Of a DNA stretch of 64,000 nucleotides, positions 1 to 9,145 are shown one piece after another; position 1 is the stretch's first letter, and every line of letters begins with the position of its first letter. A program made the position numbers and the translations under genes. Origin of the DNA: Proales similis (taxonomy: Eukaryota > Rotifera > Eurotatoria > Ploima > Proalidae). The stretch spans positions 682,001 to 746,000 of the forward strand of contig JAGVRJ010000005.1 in NCBI GenBank assembly GCA_019059635.1, read 5' to 3'. A model generated the notes under the pieces. The model saw only the letters and a list, made by a program, of their open reading frames with translations. It searched no databases and was not told the DNA's origin.

Positions 1-535
1 ATTGTGTGATAAACAAGACCCTTGCTTCAGACTAGATAAAGTAAAACTCAAAAATGGCACCGACTTTCAAATGGTGCGTCTGAACAAGCTTTGTTTAAAT
101 GACGGCCTGTGTACGCTGGCTCCAGCTAGCGAGTTTTATCGGTCTAAAACCGGAAAAGACGTTATGCCCGTGTGTGTCTGCAAGCCGCAATACGAGGGCC
201 GTAAATGTGAAATCAATCAGGACGGATGTGAGTTTCCGTTCTTATATGGAAACAAGTTTTACAACAAGTGTCTGATCGATCCGACCAGTGGCCAGCCTTG
301 GTGTGCCACCCGATTCAGGGACTATAATAAGTACCAAAGTTCGGGAAGCTGTAAAAACATTCCGTGCAAAACTCCCTTCAAATATGAATCCAATCTTTTC
401 TTCCAAGCTTGCATACCCAAAGACTACAGGGATGCTCAAGGCAACTATCAGAAGCTCATTTGTAGTCTGTCCAGAAACTTTGATCTCTATCGATCTTGGA
501 AATTCTGCGAGCTTTCTGATCTCAATAAAATTTAA
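1..535 (+). CDS. Secreted EGF-like / fibronectin type II protein, 3' end
   Basis: The reading frame is already open at base 2, so the 5' part lies outside the window; 177 residues remain. The sequence is cysteine-rich and reads as an extracellular protein. Residues about 30-70 look like an EGF-like module (spaced cysteines ending in CVCKPQYEGRKCE). A fibronectin type II-like module follows, starting CEFPFLYGNKFYNKC with the WCAT core; the usual second aromatic-Gly-aromatic-Cys ending is replaced by a Gly-Ser-Cys ending. A third cysteine cluster closes the protein. A poly(A) signal (AATAAA, 524-529) lies inside the last codons before the TAA at 533-535, so the 3' UTR must be very short. FN2 modules bind collagen or glycans in known families; the role here is unknown. 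The domain calls are by eye. Confidence 0.65.
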   Translation, partial: LCDKQDPCFRLDKVKLKNGTDFQMVRLNKLCLNDGLCTLAPASEFYRSKTGKDVMPVCVCKPQYEGRKCEINQDGCEFPFLYGNKFYNKCLIDPTSGQPWCATRFRDYNKYQSSGSCKNIPCKTPFKYESNLFFQACIPKDYRDAQGNYQKLICSLSRNFDLYRSWKFCELSDLNKI

Positions 536-874
536 CTTTAAAGCGCTTTATTTATCTATTCAAAGACCCGATTGCGAGTGTATGCTTTGATAAGATTTCA
601 AATGTCCATATGCAGAGTCAGTTGGAAAGAACTTGTCGAAGCGTTTGGTCGAAAAGCTTTCGAAAGTGATCAAAATGAAAAGATTCTATCGGCTACCATG
701 TTTGTGCTGTGCTAGATAAAACCCGAGAAATGAAAGCAGCTCTACGTTACCAGCTTCAGAAAGGTCAAAGAGAGTTTTTGAATCACCTTTATGATGCTTT
801 TCTAAATAAAGCTCAAAAGCCTGCATCAAGCTAACTAGGATCTTGACAAATATTTTAAAAGCATTTGATTTAGT
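536..874. other. Intergenic, possible remnant exons
   Basis: No confident gene. Two short open stretches lie on the plus strand in different frames: 601-711, starting ATG, and about 681-834, ending in TAA with a lysine/glutamine-rich helical-looking tail. An AATAAA lies at about 805. They could be exons of an unrecognised gene or decayed sequence. Confidence 0.3.
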
Positions 875-2290
875 CTATTCGGCAAGAACTCGACTGATAG
901 TTTCATCCACATAACTATGAAACTTTTCAAAGTAGGGCGAGGCAAAGCAAGCAGCGTTTGCGCCCAGCTGTACCATCACCTGATTATTCCAGAATATCAA
1001 GTGATTGGCTATTGCCGGAGAAATGGCAGGTTCAACTTGAAGACAGTCGACACAGTATAGCTCGGTAAGTTTAAGCGGACTCTCTGAAGCCTCCATCATA
1101 TCGTCCACGAACTTTCCGAGATTGCTCAGGGCCATGTCGGCTACTGTATGGCCTTGGAGAAGCTCGATGGCTTGTTCGTTAGTCTCAGTCTTATAGTAGG
1201 CTTCGTTAAACTCTTCAATTTCGGGAGGATAGTGAGAACTAGAAAACAGGCTGCCTGTTTCGGTGGAAACATTTTTTTGAATCAGCTTGTGAATGTACGC
1301 AGCATCTTTCCAAAAATTGTCAAACTCGCCAAATTCACCGGCCTCGGTTGACGTTGTGATCATTGTTGTGTGAAATCTGCAGTGGGAAGGACTCAGAGGC
1401 GGATCATAGCGTACACGAAGACTAATCGGTACGAGAAGAGAAACACGCTTCGGAAACTCAACTGCGCTCTCGTCGTAGACTTTTTTCAAAGCATAGAACA
1501 AAGCTGCATAAAAGAAACCAGTGAGACGAACTCCGTGCTGGCGACTCTTGCTGATTATCTTCTCGGTGAGCTCGGCGTTGATCGGATAGAGCTTGAGGAG
1601 GAATCCGCTCTCCTTCGGACATTTAAACTTGTCGTCGAGCACAAACTTGGCCTTTTCCTGTTTGCTGAGCGCTTCTATGTGCGCCCGGTGCTCCTCTTTG
1701 AACAACTGTGACCTTTCGCAGTGAACGTACATGTTCTCCGAGGGCGACAGGCTCTCGGTCATCTCTTTGCAGGTCTGGCCGGTCAGCATAGCGTTGAGGA
1801 TGTTGGTGATCTCAATCACCAGCGCAGTGGTGTTGAGTCCATCGGTGATGGCGATGTTCACGCACAAGTTCAGCATGTAGCCGGTGGTGAACGGGATGCA
1901 CTGGAGTCGCCAGAGGAACTTGGTCGGGTCTTGGATCGGAAAGAAGATGACGTTGTACTTGCAGGCCTCGGCCACAAAGGCATCGCGATCAAAGTCGCGC
2001 GAGCTCCAGTCCAGCCAGGTGATGTCGAGAGTGTCTGAGGGCTCGTCGTCGACCTCGAGCTTCATCTCGTCCGCGGCCCGATTCATCTTCAGATGGGCGC
2101 GAAGGAACGGGTGGCGTCTCTGCATGTGGCGCATGGCCGTGTGCAGGTCACTCGGCTCCAAGCGACGAACGTCCTTGTCCTTGATCTCAAGCAGGCCGGT
2201 GCCCATCACATTGAAGTCACCCGTTTGACTGCAATAGACAAGCATACGCTCAAAAGGCGTAAGCTCGAGAATATCTTGCTTTGTCTCCAT
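875..2290 (-). CDS. Condensation/acyltransferase-fold protein with degenerate active site
   Basis: Uninterrupted 471-residue ORF. Length and layout fit the chloramphenicol-acetyltransferase-like superfamily (NRPS condensation domains, PapA5, WS/DGAT, alcohol acetyltransferases). These enzymes use an HHxxxDG motif whose second His is the base. The corresponding site here, near residues 143-149, reads NIAITDG: the Asp-Gly pair is kept but both histidines are replaced. A second typical segment (RVSLLVPISLR, a strand leading to the C-terminal subdomain) is present. No signal peptide is seen. Either the protein is a non-catalytic member or it uses another residue. The N-terminal half (about 1700-2200) is clearly richer in GC (about 60% by hand count of two lines) than the C-terminal half (about 42% in one line). 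The family call is from motif placement only; function is unknown. Confidence 0.55.
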   Translation of the reverse strand: METKQDILELTPFERMLVYCSQTGDFNVMGTGLLEIKDKDVRRLEPSDLHTAMRHMQRRHPFLRAHLKMNRAADEMKLEVDDEPSDTLDITWLDWSSRDFDRDAFVAEACKYNVIFFPIQDPTKFLWRLQCIPFTTGYMLNLCVNIAITDGLNTTALVIEITNILNAMLTGQTCKEMTESLSPSENMYVHCERSQLFKEEHRAHIEALSKQEKAKFVLDDKFKCPKESGFLLKLYPINAELTEKIISKSRQHGVRLTGFFYAALFYALKKVYDESAVEFPKRVSLLVPISLRVRYDPPLSPSHCRFHTTMITTSTEAGEFGEFDNFWKDAAYIHKLIQKNVSTETGSLFSSSHYPPEIEEFNEAYYKTETNEQAIELLQGHTVADMALSNLGKFVDDMMEASESPLKLTELYCVDCLQVEPAISPAIANHLIFWNNQVMVQLGANAACFASPYFEKFHSYVDETISRVLAE

Positions 2291-2560
2291 CCTTTTTGCA
2301 AATGAACAGCTCTCGCATAAAGTGAGTTATGATGTCTATAAGCTCTCAGCTATTATAAGCCAGCTGCATTATTACTCAAGACCTTAGACAGCTAAAATAA
2401 TAAAAAATTATTCCTTCTTTTCTTTTTTTTTTCATAACAAGACTATGAAAATTATTTCTTTACTAGACATTTATTTGGGAGTACAGTGATCAGTTTTAGA
2501 CGATTTAGGATTATTATCATAATTTTCAAGGACTCAATAACTATATGAACTTGAGGCGAA

Positions 2561-5407
2561 TTAGCCATACAGTTCATCAGGGTTGTTATTTGAACGCATA
2601 ACTGAAGACTGTGCGAACTTATGAGGCACAGACTGGCATCTATTTAATTTGGGATTATCATAGGTCTGGTCAATGCTACTTACGTCCAAGCTAGAGCGTG
2701 ATAAACTGGTGTCAATAGTTCGACTGGAATTGAATAAATGTTCAGCTTTAAGTCTGAGATCGACCACTGAAAGGGGCTTTGGTACACCGCTCTGTTCTTT
2801 CACATTTCGCTCGTCTATGACACTTCGATTACCATAGCTGGGTCTGTTGACAATTATTGCGCTGTTGCCGCTAATTGAAGCTAGTCTGGGTGCAATCGAC
2901 TGCTTATAGAGGCGCCAGTACAAATCGCGCACTTTGGCTTTTAGGATAAATCCTGCAAATATGAAGCAGCCCGTAGAAGCGTTCAGGAGAATGAAAACGT
3001 AGGTGATGACAAGCAGAATGAATTGGCTGTTTTGTATGGACTCGATGGTGTTGGCTATGAATCCGGTGATCCACGTGAAGCCCATGATGAAGGCCATTTG
3101 AATGTAGAACTTGATGTCTTCGTCACCGGGAAGTTTCATGCGTGATACGCGTCGCAGGGTTTTTGTGTGCTTGTTCTTCTTTGCTCGAATATTGTAGACT
3201 GAGAAAGAATAGAAAAGAGCGTTCACAACTATAATTATAGCAATCGGTAGGCCAAAGAACGTGAGTGTAGCCCGTCCATTCTGCATCCAGCATGTGGACA
3301 GTAAGCTCACAGAGATGGCGTCAGGCTGTTTGGTGTCAAAACAGTGTGCGGGTATATCTTCATCACTTTGATTAGCCAAGACGACAGGCGTTGATTGTGT
3401 CGCGGTGTTGCGAAAGCTCGCTGATCGGCCGATTTTGTTCGTATCGCCCAAGACCACGTAGTTGCTGCAGCCCTCCAGAAGGCCAGCGTAGCAAGGACGG
3501 AAGCTACTAGTCTCAGCAATTTGGGTGAATATGAGATCAATAGAGATGCTGATCAGAACGATGACGAGTGGCGATAGCCAGGCGTAGAGGGCGTACTTGG
3601 GCAGACGAGCACGCACGGTGACCATGAGCAGGAGCACGTGCGAGGACTTGTCGCGGAAGTTGCGGAACAGGTCGAACGCGATCACGTTCATCCAGAAGAA
3701 GGCGGCCAGGAAGCCGTAGTGCGTGAGCAGCGCGATGGCGAAGCACACCTCCGGCATGTGGTTGAAGATCGAGCCGGCCAGAAACGAGCCCTGCGCGATC
3801 GTGAGCGCCACTGTCAGGTTGATGATGTTCCAGCCCGGGATGTTGCGCAGCTCCTTGAACAGCGCGTACGTGATCAACGTCAATATCATCGCTGACAAGG
3901 AAACGGTCGTCGCCGAAAATGACAACCAGCCCGGCAAAAGCATCGAATAATCCTCCGCTAAGATTCCCGGGTCTTTGTTTCCCGAAAAATCAGGTTCCTT
4001 GCACACACGGATCGAATGGTTCTTACAGACCAGGTCCAGCTCATACTCGTCGATTGAGTAGCATTTAAAATACGACGGCCAACAGTAGCTTTTGTTCGTC
4101 TCGAAGTAGATTAGCTCCGAGACGCTTATTCGAAAATGCATGTGTGAGCTGCATTTTTTGCGTATTTTAGGTCCTCGATCACACACAAGTACATAGGTCA
4201 TTTTAAGGTTGTTGGCGAAGCTGGCCGCGGCCGGTTTTAATATTTGACTTGTAACGTCGGTCAAATTCAAAGCTGTGAAGTCGGTGTCCCATGGATTGAG
4301 TTGATTCAACCTCGGCTCTGACAGAATTGCCCGCTGCTCTGCCGAGGCCATCTTTTGCGCCGAAGACGTGTAGAACATGGTCAAGTAATAGAAGCCACTC
4401 GGGTAGTAGGTTTTTGTCGCATTTATGTAGATTATGTAGTTCTTGGTACCTGCGGTGCTTGACAAAATTTGAAATTGGTCTTTGAAATAGGGCCTCTCCT
4501 TATCGCCAACGCCTTTACACCAGCCGGATGAGGTGTTGGTCTTCAGCTCCTTGACGTTGCTGAATCTGACAATACGCTTGCACAACATTTTCTCCTCATG
4601 GTCCATGGTGGTCTGCATAAAGTCGAAATAAGCTCGCACAGACTCTTTATCGGAACTACCTTCCTCCTTGGTCGCAAGTGTCACCTTGAATTTGTTCACA
4701 TCGTAGAGAATTTTGGGACCAGAATCGGTCTCTGGGTCTGATAACGCGGGAGCTGTGTCTGGTGAGGCGCACAAGTCAAGATTGCTTTGATTATTTGTGC
4801 TGGTCGAGTCCACATAATAATTGACGTAGTGCTGGATCAGAGTCAGATTTCCAAGTCGGCTCTTGCTCACGTTCATCTCGGCACTGAGCAGATTTGTTAA
4901 ACTCTGTATTAGATCGGGCGCTTCCATGATTAGGTTTTTGCAGCAGTGTTTTATGCTCGAGTTCAAACTGGTGCAGTTGATCTTGCTGTCTATCGTAAAT
5001 TCGAACAATATCTCCTTGGACTTGCTGCTCTCCGTGCTGTTTATCTCTGTGCATTTGGTGTCGACGAACAAGAAGCCGTTTTCGCAAAATATCTCCCTAC
5101 AAACGTGTTTCTGCGGATCGTATGCGTAACCGTTTTTGCAGTTGCCGAAATCGTTCCACATGATCGCATTCGAGTCGGAAAGCTGAAAGCTGAACGTTCC
5201 GTCCGAGCCAAAGTTCATAAGCATTGTTAATGACATCGGTCCACGTGTATTCATAGCCCAGTTTCGATGACTCAACTCCATGTCCCAGTTCAATACGTCT
5301 GTTATCCATTCATTATAGCTAAATGGCAGTAGCTCTCCGCCACTTGTGTCCTGGCCAGCTACATTCAATCCAAGCAGTGCAGTGAGAAGCAGCGCAGCAT
5401 AAGGCAT
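2561..5407 (-). CDS. Methuselah-like class B GPCR, copy A
   Basis: Intronless 948-residue ORF. An N-terminal signal peptide (MPYAALLLTALLGLNVAG) leads to a large ectodomain of about 480 residues rich in Asn-X-Ser/Thr sites and cysteines. It includes a NCKNGYAYDP...C block also seen in the neighbouring copy. A seven-TM domain follows at about residues 490-800, with TM1-TM4 around 495-640 and TM5-TM7 around 690-830, and then a Ser-rich cytoplasmic tail of about 130 residues. The TM7 region keeps GFTWITGF, typical of class B/adhesion-type receptors. No GPCR proteolysis site is visible before TM1, which favours the Methuselah-like group over adhesion GPCRs. It is a tandem duplicate of the gene at 5846-8752. 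Residues 505-617 are encoded by DNA almost identical to that copy although the rest has diverged strongly. The ligand is unknown. Confidence 0.75.
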   Translation of the reverse strand: MPYAALLLTALLGLNVAGQDTSGGELLPFSYNEWITDVLNWDMELSHRNWAMNTRGPMSLTMLMNFGSDGTFSFQLSDSNAIMWNDFGNCKNGYAYDPQKHVCREIFCENGFLFVDTKCTEINSTESSKSKEILFEFTIDSKINCTSLNSSIKHCCKNLIMEAPDLIQSLTNLLSAEMNVSKSRLGNLTLIQHYVNYYVDSTSTNNQSNLDLCASPDTAPALSDPETDSGPKILYDVNKFKVTLATKEEGSSDKESVRAYFDFMQTTMDHEEKMLCKRIVRFSNVKELKTNTSSGWCKGVGDKERPYFKDQFQILSSTAGTKNYIIYINATKTYYPSGFYYLTMFYTSSAQKMASAEQRAILSEPRLNQLNPWDTDFTALNLTDVTSQILKPAAASFANNLKMTYVLVCDRGPKIRKKCSSHMHFRISVSELIYFETNKSYCWPSYFKCYSIDEYELDLVCKNHSIRVCKEPDFSGNKDPGILAEDYSMLLPGWLSFSATTVSLSAMILTLITYALFKELRNIPGWNIINLTVALTIAQGSFLAGSIFNHMPEVCFAIALLTHYGFLAAFFWMNVIAFDLFRNFRDKSSHVLLLMVTVRARLPKYALYAWLSPLVIVLISISIDLIFTQIAETSSFRPCYAGLLEGCSNYVVLGDTNKIGRSASFRNTATQSTPVVLANQSDEDIPAHCFDTKQPDAISVSLLSTCWMQNGRATLTFFGLPIAIIIVVNALFYSFSVYNIRAKKNKHTKTLRRVSRMKLPGDEDIKFYIQMAFIMGFTWITGFIANTIESIQNSQFILLVITYVFILLNASTGCFIFAGFILKAKVRDLYWRLYKQSIAPRLASISGNSAIIVNRPSYGNRSVIDERNVKEQSGVPKPLSVVDLRLKAEHLFNSSRTIDTSLSRSSLDVSSIDQTYDNPKLNRCQSVPHKFAQSSVMRSNNNPDELYG
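3558..3894. repeat. Gene-conversion tract in GPCR copy A
   Basis: 337 bp matching 6774-7110 with a single mismatch (T at 3812 against G at 7028). Identity stops abruptly at both ends. Two sample lines give 63% and 58% GC. Confidence 0.85.
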
Positions 5408-5845
5408 TTCGCAGCCAAATATTTCACATCAACGATTCTATTCCACTCTTTCTTTTTTCTCTTGTTTTCTGCGAATAACCTCCACAATTTGTCGAATGCG
5501 CTCAAATTTGTAATTCAAGGTTAAAATGAAACAACGAAAAATCGGCTTATCAAAGGACTAGCCTTGCAGAGAACATCGATAGATCGAGAAAACGGAAGCA
5601 ATCAAAATGGAATTTATTTACGATGCTTTTTCGATAAGATTAAAACAATGCCAATCGCGTTTAAATCTCCACCGGAGAAAAGCAAATCTAAAAAAAGTCA
5701 ATCGCCGGCTGAATTAGATTTTACACAGTGCGCTCATCTTGTTGATATTGTGTTGCACTTGGCCGATTGCATTTTATATTGGTTTATACGAATAAAAAAA
5801 ACTAATTGACTCAGGCCATCGGTGGTATCTAATCGCCGTCTCGGT
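5408..5845. other. Intergenic between the GPCR copies
   Basis: AT-rich spacer of 438 bp between the start of copy A and the stop of copy B. A short plus-strand ORF ends near 5809, but it has no recognisable domain and no supporting splice or promoter signal. No repeat was seen. Confidence 0.5.
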
Positions 5846-8752
5846 TCAGAAGTAAATAGAGTTGCTCTTATCAAATGTTTCGATTGTTCGAGAGATGACG
5901 CTGCCGCCCGAACTGCTGCACGATTGGCGCAGCTCGTCTTGCACAGAGGAAATGTCGCCCGATCGATTTGACGAGTCTTTACTGCTCTTGCTGGCGCTTG
6001 TCGACCAAGTATTCTGCGAGCTGTCTGATGTAATTCGACCACGCTGGTCTAAATATGCCGAGCCGAATCTTGTCTGCGCGAATTTTTTGTTGCGCCACTG
6101 TTCATAAGTCTCTGTCGAAATGAAATGCACGAGTATTCGATTTAGAATCAGACTGGCATACAAGCATTTGATTTCACGCTTGAAAATAAAAGCGAAAAAT
6201 ATGAATAGACCGCTGCAGCCGATTGAGATGATAAATATGTACATGAGAATAAGATCGATGAGTTCACTGTCGCCAGAGAACGTGGTCAACACAAAGCCCG
6301 TAATCCAGGTGAAGCCCATAATAAACGCCATTTGAATGTAGAACTTGACATCCTGGTCGACAGGAAGCTTGGTTCGCGAGAAGCGACGCAATCGGCTCTT
6401 CTGCTGGCTCCTCTTTTTCGATCGTATGTTGTAGACCGTCAAGACGAAAAACAGGCCGTTAGACAGAATTATAATGGCGATTGGAAGGCCGAAAAATATC
6501 AAATTAGAGCGTCCATTTCTGATCCAGCAAGCTTCATGCTCGACGAAATAGGATAGATTTGGTCGATCGTTACAAGGGTTGCCGATGGTCTCGTTTCGAA
6601 ATATGCTCAAAAAGGAAAGCTGACGCGTTTGCGTTGAATTAGCAGTCTCATTAAAGCCAGATCCCAAGTGATCGAGTCTGCTGCAGCCGGGCAAGTAACC
6701 GGCGTAGCAAGGTCGAAAGGGCACACTGAGTCTTGGTGCAACCACGATCAAGTCGACCATAACTGCAAGTATGACGATGACGAGTGGCGATAGCCAGGCG
6801 TAGAGGGCGTACTTGGGCAGACGAGCACGCACGGTGACCATGAGCAGGAGCACGTGCGAGGACTTGTCGCGGAAGTTGCGGAACAGGTCGAACGCGATCA
6901 CGTTCATCCAGAAGAAGGCGGCCAGGAAGCCGTAGTGCGTGAGCAGCGCGATGGCGAAGCACACCTCCGGCATGTGGTTGAAGATCGAGCCGGCCAGAAA
7001 CGAGCCCTGCGCGATCGTGAGCGCCACGGTCAGGTTGATGATGTTCCAGCCCGGGATGTTGCGCAGCTCCTTGAACAGCGCGTACGTGATCAACGTCAAT
7101 ATCATCGCTGTGATTGAAAGCACAACAGATCCGACAGACACCCAGCCGGCTATTCCAGTTTTTTCGAGTCCGACTTTCTGTCTGAACTGAAGATAATCGT
7201 TGGCGCTCGTGTTCTCCTCTTTCTCGTGCTTACATACACGAATGTATTCATCTGGCTCGTCTGGATCAAAGCCGTATTGATCAATGTTGTAGCATTTTTT
7301 CATCAGTATAGAGCAGTAAGATCGATCGTTCATTCGAGTCAGCTCGCACATTCTGAGTCGCACCGTCTCAAAATTGAGGCATTGCACACGAATCTTGGGT
7401 GCACGTTCGCAGACAGTTAGTAGTTTGCTCACCATCAAGTTTGTCTCGTTCTTCTCCATTACCGCATCGGTCACGTCAATTAGCGAATTTAGGAGTTGGT
7501 CACGGGCTCCAGAATTCAATAGTTCTTGAGTGACCACATGCGAGACGCTCTTTGCCAGTTCGGCCTTGAACATCTCTTTGCTCGTGTCGCGTTTGTTATT
7601 CATTGTGGCATTTGCGAATATTCTCTGCGCGCCGAACACGATCGATAAAGAATAAAAGCCCGTGCCGTAGACTGTTTGAGTCTTGTTCACATAAACGAAG
7701 TATGTAGGATTGTTATCTTTATCGAATTCGGCAAGCACTCGAAAGTCGTCGAGCAGATTGAGCTTTGAGTCGCCAGGTCGGCTACACCAGCTCTCTTTGG
7801 ACGTTTCTTTGACTTCTTGAATGTCCAGCACTTTACCTTGATGTCCGTCTATTAGCTGCACGGGCTTTTCGTCAAGAGCCAAAAGTGTTAGAAAGAAGAA
7901 TAAGTTGATCGTATCGTGCTCGTTGGGGAAATACTTTTTGTCTCGAATCCTGAAGCTCACTTTCAAATATTCGTTCATCACAAACTTGTTCGGTTGAAAT
8001 ATTTCGTAGCTGCTGCCGATTAGACTCATTGTCTCGTTGATTACTCGGTGGCCAGAGTGAGTGACATTATCGATTCGGTTCTCGTTCACGCCCATGAAAT
8101 CGCTCAGGTTTTTGCGGAGGCCATCATTCAGTTCGGCAGAAGGCTGGAAAGCTAGCACGTGATCACAGGGCACCGAGTCGTTCACTCCTCGTTCGTAAGC
8201 ACACAAGCGGTGAACAACAACTATCTCCACACTCATCTCGGGTGTTGGTTTTTTGATCGGCTCATGATTCGTTTTATTGTAACCCTGGTCTGGAATGCAG
8301 CCCTGGGCAGAGAATACATAACCTTCGACACAGAACACATCGCGGCATATTCCCGTAATCGGGTCATATATTTGACCGTGACGACAATTTCCCAAATCTG
8401 TCCAGAACAAACTATGCTGATTGAGAATTTGCAGAGATGTGGTACCGTCCTCTTGGAAGTTCATAAATATGGTAAGAGGGGGCGGACCTTTACTGACAGT
8501 TGGCGGCGATTGAGCTAAGATCACTCCGTCTAGATCGCTGTCGTTGAGGGCTGCTGCTGTGGTGGTGGTTGTCGGATTTGTGCTCGTTTCTTCGTAATTG
8601 AATTGTTCTTTGATTTGGGCGAACATATTGGTCGGCTCGATAACATCGTAAATAAAGCTGAAATGCTGCGCTCGGACAAATTCCAAAACAGTTAAAGCAA
8701 TCAATGGCAGCAAAAGTCTAGAGCGCATTTTTGCCAAATAAAAAATATCCAA
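5846..8752 (-). CDS. Methuselah-like class B GPCR, copy B
   Basis: Intronless 968-residue ORF in the same orientation as copy A and 438 bp upstream of it. Signal-peptide-like N-terminus (hydrophobic residues about 10-28). The long glycosylated ectodomain shares with copy A the NCRHGQIYDP...C block and scattered cysteines, but overall ectodomain identity is low. The seven-TM domain starts near residue 540. Residues 548-660 (TM1 to about TM4) are identical to copy A apart from silent change, because the underlying 337 bp have been homogenised. TM5-TM7 keep SFYNIRSKK-type and GFTWITGF motifs and are only moderately similar to copy A. The Ser/Thr-rich tail of about 110 residues is unrelated in sequence to the tail of copy A. 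Different ectodomains and tails with a shared TM1-4 core suggest divergent ligands or coupling; this is inference. Confidence 0.75.
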   Translation of the reverse strand: MDIFYLAKMRSRLLLPLIALTVLEFVRAQHFSFIYDVIEPTNMFAQIKEQFNYEETSTNPTTTTTAAALNDSDLDGVILAQSPPTVSKGPPPLTIFMNFQEDGTTSLQILNQHSLFWTDLGNCRHGQIYDPITGICRDVFCVEGYVFSAQGCIPDQGYNKTNHEPIKKPTPEMSVEIVVVHRLCAYERGVNDSVPCDHVLAFQPSAELNDGLRKNLSDFMGVNENRIDNVTHSGHRVINETMSLIGSSYEIFQPNKFVMNEYLKVSFRIRDKKYFPNEHDTINLFFFLTLLALDEKPVQLIDGHQGKVLDIQEVKETSKESWCSRPGDSKLNLLDDFRVLAEFDKDNNPTYFVYVNKTQTVYGTGFYSLSIVFGAQRIFANATMNNKRDTSKEMFKAELAKSVSHVVTQELLNSGARDQLLNSLIDVTDAVMEKNETNLMVSKLLTVCERAPKIRVQCLNFETVRLRMCELTRMNDRSYCSILMKKCYNIDQYGFDPDEPDEYIRVCKHEKEENTSANDYLQFRQKVGLEKTGIAGWVSVGSVVLSITAMILTLITYALFKELRNIPGWNIINLTVALTIAQGSFLAGSIFNHMPEVCFAIALLTHYGFLAAFFWMNVIAFDLFRNFRDKSSHVLLLMVTVRARLPKYALYAWLSPLVIVILAVMVDLIVVAPRLSVPFRPCYAGYLPGCSRLDHLGSGFNETANSTQTRQLSFLSIFRNETIGNPCNDRPNLSYFVEHEACWIRNGRSNLIFFGLPIAIIILSNGLFFVLTVYNIRSKKRSQQKSRLRRFSRTKLPVDQDVKFYIQMAFIMGFTWITGFVLTTFSGDSELIDLILMYIFIISIGCSGLFIFFAFIFKREIKCLYASLILNRILVHFISTETYEQWRNKKFAQTRFGSAYLDQRGRITSDSSQNTWSTSASKSSKDSSNRSGDISSVQDELRQSCSSSGGSVISRTIETFDKSNSIYF
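6774..7110. repeat. Gene-conversion tract in GPCR copy B
   Basis: Partner of 3558-3894; 336 of 337 bases are identical at a constant offset of 3216 bp. Confidence 0.85.
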
Positions 8753-9145
8753 GCTTCAAATATCATTCGTCTTTGGGAACTGACTCTAAGTCGGCGCATT
8801 CAAAATGATCTAGAATGCGATGTCAACGAAGACGAACAAATGTCAAATTCACATGGAGATAAACCGGCCTCAAGTTTGTTGATTGTTTTAGAAAGTGAAA
8901 ACTTTGCTCACCTCATCGGCCATCCCTTTCGCCTACCCTCTCTTTTCCCTTCTCTCCCGCACGATCGCAAATTTAACATTTATTCAAGAGTCTTGATTAT
9001 TTATTGCTGTGCACATTTTAAAACTATTGACTCATTATTATGGTCACGTAGATTAAAAAAGAGAACCTTGGACGGCTGGTTGATAATACATTTGCGATTG
9101 CTAAAAACGGCACGAAATTAAAAAAAAACGAAGAAATGGCGGATA
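8753..9145. other. Intergenic
   Basis: 5' flank of GPCR copy B on one side and 3' flank of the CCDC57 gene on the other. No gene or repeat is supported; the open frame at 8840-9121 has no domain or splice support. Confidence 0.5.

Noticed and set aside
1721-2038. Plus-strand frames opposite the acyltransferase gene
   Set aside because: Shadow frames of the GC-rich half of a real minus-strand CDS.
5564-5809. Plus-strand 81-codon frame between the GPCR copies
   Set aside because: Alternative start, AT-driven composition and no recognisable fold or promoter.
8840-9121. 93-codon frame after GPCR copy B
   Set aside because: No domain, no conserved context, composition like random AT-rich sequence.
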